From Prosapia bicincta (Eukaryota; Arthropoda; Insecta; Hemiptera; Cercopidae): 64,000 nt of DNA. The notes beneath the pieces were generated by a model that was not told the DNA's origin, did no database searches, and worked only from the letters and a program-made list of their open reading frames with translations. The first letter of the stretch is position 1. Each line of letters opens with the position of its first letter. The stretch spans positions 152,553,544 to 152,617,543 of the forward strand of contig JBAIZL010000001.1 in assembly GCA_036971475.1 (NCBI GenBank). The letters run 5' to 3'. Positions 60,910-64,000 of the stretch are shown here, piece after piece. The position numbers were made by a program, and so were the translations under genes.

Positions 60910-60951
60910 TGAGGACGGCCGTTTCGGGAGATGTGTCCCTTTGTCAACTCA
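60910..60951 (-). ncRNA. Hammerhead-like motif, palindrome ACGGCCGU
   Basis: Minus strand: UGAG, core UUGACAA, A, hairpin GGGA-CACAUC-UCCC, GAA, ACGGCCGU (8-nt palindrome), C, CUCA. UGAG/CUCA makes a perfect 4-bp stem I and GGGA/UCCC a perfect stem II. GUC fits the preferred hammerhead cleavage triplet. Core deviations are U for C3, A for G8 and one extra A before stem II. The tail contains AAAATAAG. Confidence 0.4.
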
Positions 60952-62837
60952 GACCGTAACTGATCTCAAGGTTTACGTAGGTTTTGATATATTTTGTATA
61001 TCAAGAGTTTGCGAAATTAACAAAATAGTTTCTACCATTAGATATTATAAATCCGTTTCAAAACTAAGCCTATATATTATTTTCCTAGGAAAATTTCTTT
61101 CCACAGAGATACAAATGAGGTTTTCATTGTCAGAAGCAGAAGTTTACTTCTCAAAATAAAAGCAGCCATATTTACAAAAAAAGGCGTTGCCAGAACGTGA
61201 CTTATCTATGCTTCACAGTTGCAACTCGTAAACTATAACAGTGGAATAGTATCGTGATTAAAACAAATTGGCAACACTGCATCAAAAAACGTAAACAATA
61301 CGGCTTAACATTCTGTCAATGGTAGCAAATTTTTTTAATAAGAATGTAAACCATTGAAAAGAATGGAGTTGGATGTCGCTATGTAAATGGAATTTAGGAG
61401 GGTTTCTGTCCATTTACTTGACTCTATGGAACCGAACATTAAGGTTTTAACTTACACAGGACATTTTTTTACTCTTTCTGTGCTTTTATTGTGATACTAA
61501 TTTCAGAAATGGCGTTAAAATTTAAAAACATTAAAAACGACAAATACTTGTTCACTTGGATAATATCGAGAAAAATTTATGTTTTCATTGGCAACAAAAA
61601 ACCTGATTTTAAGGATATTAAAAAATATATAAGTATGTATACAGTTTCAGAAAATGTTGAAAGAAAATATTACATTTCCTGAACAAATTTCTTTGAATAA
61701 AAACGTTATTCAAGACAACTTTCAAGTGGGAATAAAAATATTGGAAAACCCCAGTACCACAAATAAAACTAATAACACAAGTTGCCTAAGATTGCCTTGT
61801 GCACATTTAGATGATCATGCCATCGTCATCAGAGAGTCTTGTTACAAAATTACAATACAGCAAACAAGAAGTTACAAACTAGACTGACCTGGAAGTAACA
61901 AGAAAGAGGGAGACAACCAACAGAGACAACCAGAAATATGAGCTGAACGAATTTCTTAGTGGTTTCTACGGAACTGATGGATACTACCACAGAATCAACC
62001 GATTCAGAGGTTGTGGTATTTTGATTTAGTGTACTAACTGGATCAAGTAACCAGAAGCGAACGAGTCGAAGCCACAGAGCTACTGACCTGTGTTGAGCGA
62101 GTAATGCAATACTCAGGGGTGCATTTATCGTCTTTTTTAAATACCCATTCACAGAATAAATTGCCAAAATACAGTAAGGAATAACACCGAATGGAGAAAT
62201 TTTAAATTTTTTGCTATGTGCCGACGACATAGCACCTCTATCCTCTTAACAAAAGGATCTACTGGATATTCCTGACAGGGTCAATGGGCAAAGTACAGAG
62301 GCCTGATTTAAATCCTAATAAAACTGAAATACCTGCGATTAGTAAATAACAAAAATAACTTTATAAACAGATGTTTGTGTGGATGATACAAAAGAACCAT
62401 TCGGATTGTTCATCAATTGCTTTCATCTGGGTGAAGAACACAGTTCTGAGTTAAAGGTCTTGAATGAATGTTCAGAAAGGACAAAGCAGAAGAACTCTAT
62501 AACTTTTAAAAGAAGAACGAAATGTCTGTACTTTGAATTAATTTTAAAACTGAAGACAATAACGCCAGAGGAAGTCAAGGATTTGTAAAGCGGAAACTGC
62601 CCTTGAAGTTGCAACAGAAAAAATTCAGAATATTTAATGGGTTTAAGTGGCCGGGTCATTTGAGGAATATTGCTCTTTAGTTGAAGATTTAAATATCTTT
62701 GTTTGTAAAACAAAATACATATATTTTTAATATCGGTATTTCGCAATTGCCCATTAATAGGTTGTTTAACCAGCTTAAACAATCTGAGTTGTAAAATAAG
62801 AATAAAGATCTTTATAAAACAACGATGATCATTGTTG
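60952..62837. other. Anonymous intronic DNA with a tRNA-like patch
   Basis: No gene can be supported. At 62041-62090 the minus strand reads GGTCAGTAGCTCTGTGGCTT, then TTCGCTTCTGGTTACTTGATCC, which resembles the first half of a tRNA-derived SINE; the B box is lost. The 126-codon minus ORF over it (61850-62230) has no family resemblance. Confidence 0.35.

Positions 62838-62900
<63 letters not shown>
62838..62900. repeat. (AT)n microsatellite
   Basis: About 31 AT dinucleotides. Confidence 0.97.
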
Positions 62901-62902
<2 letters not shown>

Positions 62903-64000
62903 TGTTTTAACGAAATAAAACTACTTAAACATGAATAATATTCATGATATTCAAGTAAGTCGTATAATGGAAAAGAAGGACAATATTTAGGAGAGTAAAT
63001 CTTAAAATTAAATAAGGAAAAGGATAAGGCTCACAAATCTTTGTATCTTAAAGCTCTCTACAAATGTATTGTAGAATATAGTTGGGTTATCTCTTAAAAC
63101 ACTTAATTGGAGGTTATTGTAGGCATCAAATATTCCAAAGCATTTATTTGTTTAAAACTGTTAATTTTTTTACACTGTGGTTAAACTTTTGAACTAAATA
63201 AATTTCTCCCTAAATAAATAGTTAATGGTAATTGTCTAGATTTTGTTTAGAACATAAGACCACATAATACTTTACCCTCAAGACATGTACAGTGTAACAG
63301 TTTCTAAGAATTCTCCTTTTAAACCTTATGTTGGGACAGCTATTGTCTCCACCAGGGAGCCTTTGCTTTCAAAGTTTCTCAGAAATGTGTGTCCTAAAAT
63401 AACTCTGCTTTTCATTTTTTTTTTAAGGAACACAAGCTACAGTAAATGTAAAAATATTGCCACAAAAATGTCACAAAACCATGGGTGATAAAATGACTGA
63501 TTTTGGTTCATAATTTAGTTTTAGCTATCTGTTAAAAATGAGTTACCTGTCTAAAGACTCTTAATAAGTTTATATTTGGGAATCTGAACTTTGAAAATGA
63601 ATACATGGGTAAATATGCAGTTTATGGTACTCAGGCAAACATGGGTAGAAGATTCCCTGGCATGTTCTTATACTGTTGATAATTGAATTTTATTTAATTA
63701 CAGGATTGTAACCTTATTGAGCAAGATTTTTTTATAGTCTTTCATAGAGTCTAAATAATAATAAAACTAACAAATAAAAATTCTATAATAAACATCAAGT
63801 TACAAAATCCTACATTCCACTACATAAACTTTTGTAGTTTGTACAAAAACTCTTGTCTGAATTATTATTTTAAAAATTATAACGGTGTCAGTTACAACAG
63901 AGAAAGATTATTTACAGAGAGAAATTGGCGTTAACTTTCTCCAAAAAATGTAGTTAAAAACTAATTTAAACAACAAAAAAAATACTTAATTTGTATTATG
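62901..64000. other. Anonymous intronic DNA to window end
   Basis: AT-rich; the 67-codon ORF at 63285 shows no motif. Nothing else recognised. Confidence 0.5.

Larger units (their letters stand above)
32139..64000 (-). other. ci upstream intron, at least 31.9 kb
   Basis: Everything to the right of exon 31966-32138 appears to be intron. I searched for the upstream GLI/Ci block and for an exon ending in two bases of a codon completed by A, and found none. It contains most of the arrays and transposon pieces listed below. A promoter or non-coding first exon could hide in one of the GC-rich islands but cannot be shown. Confidence 0.6.

Noticed and set aside
61850..62230. 126-codon minus-strand ORF as a gene
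   Set aside because: No start context, family motif or splice partner; it overlaps a tRNA-like SINE patch and its composition looks random.
62423..62782. 119-codon minus-strand ORF as a gene
   Set aside because: No recognisable domain, overlapped by an equally plausible ORF on the other strand; chance ORF.

Overview
The window looks like AT-rich nuclear DNA from an animal, most likely an arthropod. The guess of a true bug or relative rests only on the general flavour of the repeats. There is no bacterial-style gene packing. Long ORFs are rare, and almost all of them are chance, repeat-derived or transposon-derived.

The one cellular gene I can support is cubitus interruptus (ci), the insect GLI-family transcription factor of the Hedgehog pathway, on the minus strand. 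Five consecutive internal exons (32138-31966, 11126-11025, 7105-6917, 4739-4564, 2291-2067) join with matching phase at all four junctions. Together they encode about 288 residues, from the N-terminal repressor region to the first half of zinc finger 1. The gene runs off both ends: the start codon and 5' exons lie beyond 64000, and the remaining zinc fingers and activator region lie below position 1. Nearly the whole window is therefore intronic. Introns inside the window are about 2.3, 2.2, 3.9 and 20.8 kb. The intron upstream of 32138 is at least 31.9 kb.

These introns hold many unrelated tandem arrays: 117 bp x30, 168 bp x4, about 160 bp x32, 32 bp x22, 164 bp x6, 160 bp x6.5, 25 bp x22, 100 bp x12, 44 bp x36 and 108 bp x4. 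They also hold transposon remains: a head-to-head pair of Penelope-like (PLE) 3' ends, two Tigger/pogo transposase relics, a decayed mariner-type element, a LINE RNase H fragment, a non-autonomous hAT element with a tiny pogo-like MITE inside it, tRNA-derived SINEs and several foldback elements.

The most interesting signal is a small RNA-like motif at several dispersed loci. It has a hammerhead-ribozyme-like core, a hairpin, GAA, a perfect palindrome, then one non-G base. The palindrome differs from locus to locus (AUGUACAU, ACGCGU, ACCGGU, AACGUU, ACGGCCGU) but stays palindromic, and stems I and II show compensatory changes. One set lies in the 3' region of the PLE remnant, and PLEs are known hammerhead carriers. 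Other notable points are a perfect 77-bp tandem duplication that copies the splice acceptor of a ci exon, and SIGH in place of the usual SYGH in the Sufu-binding motif.
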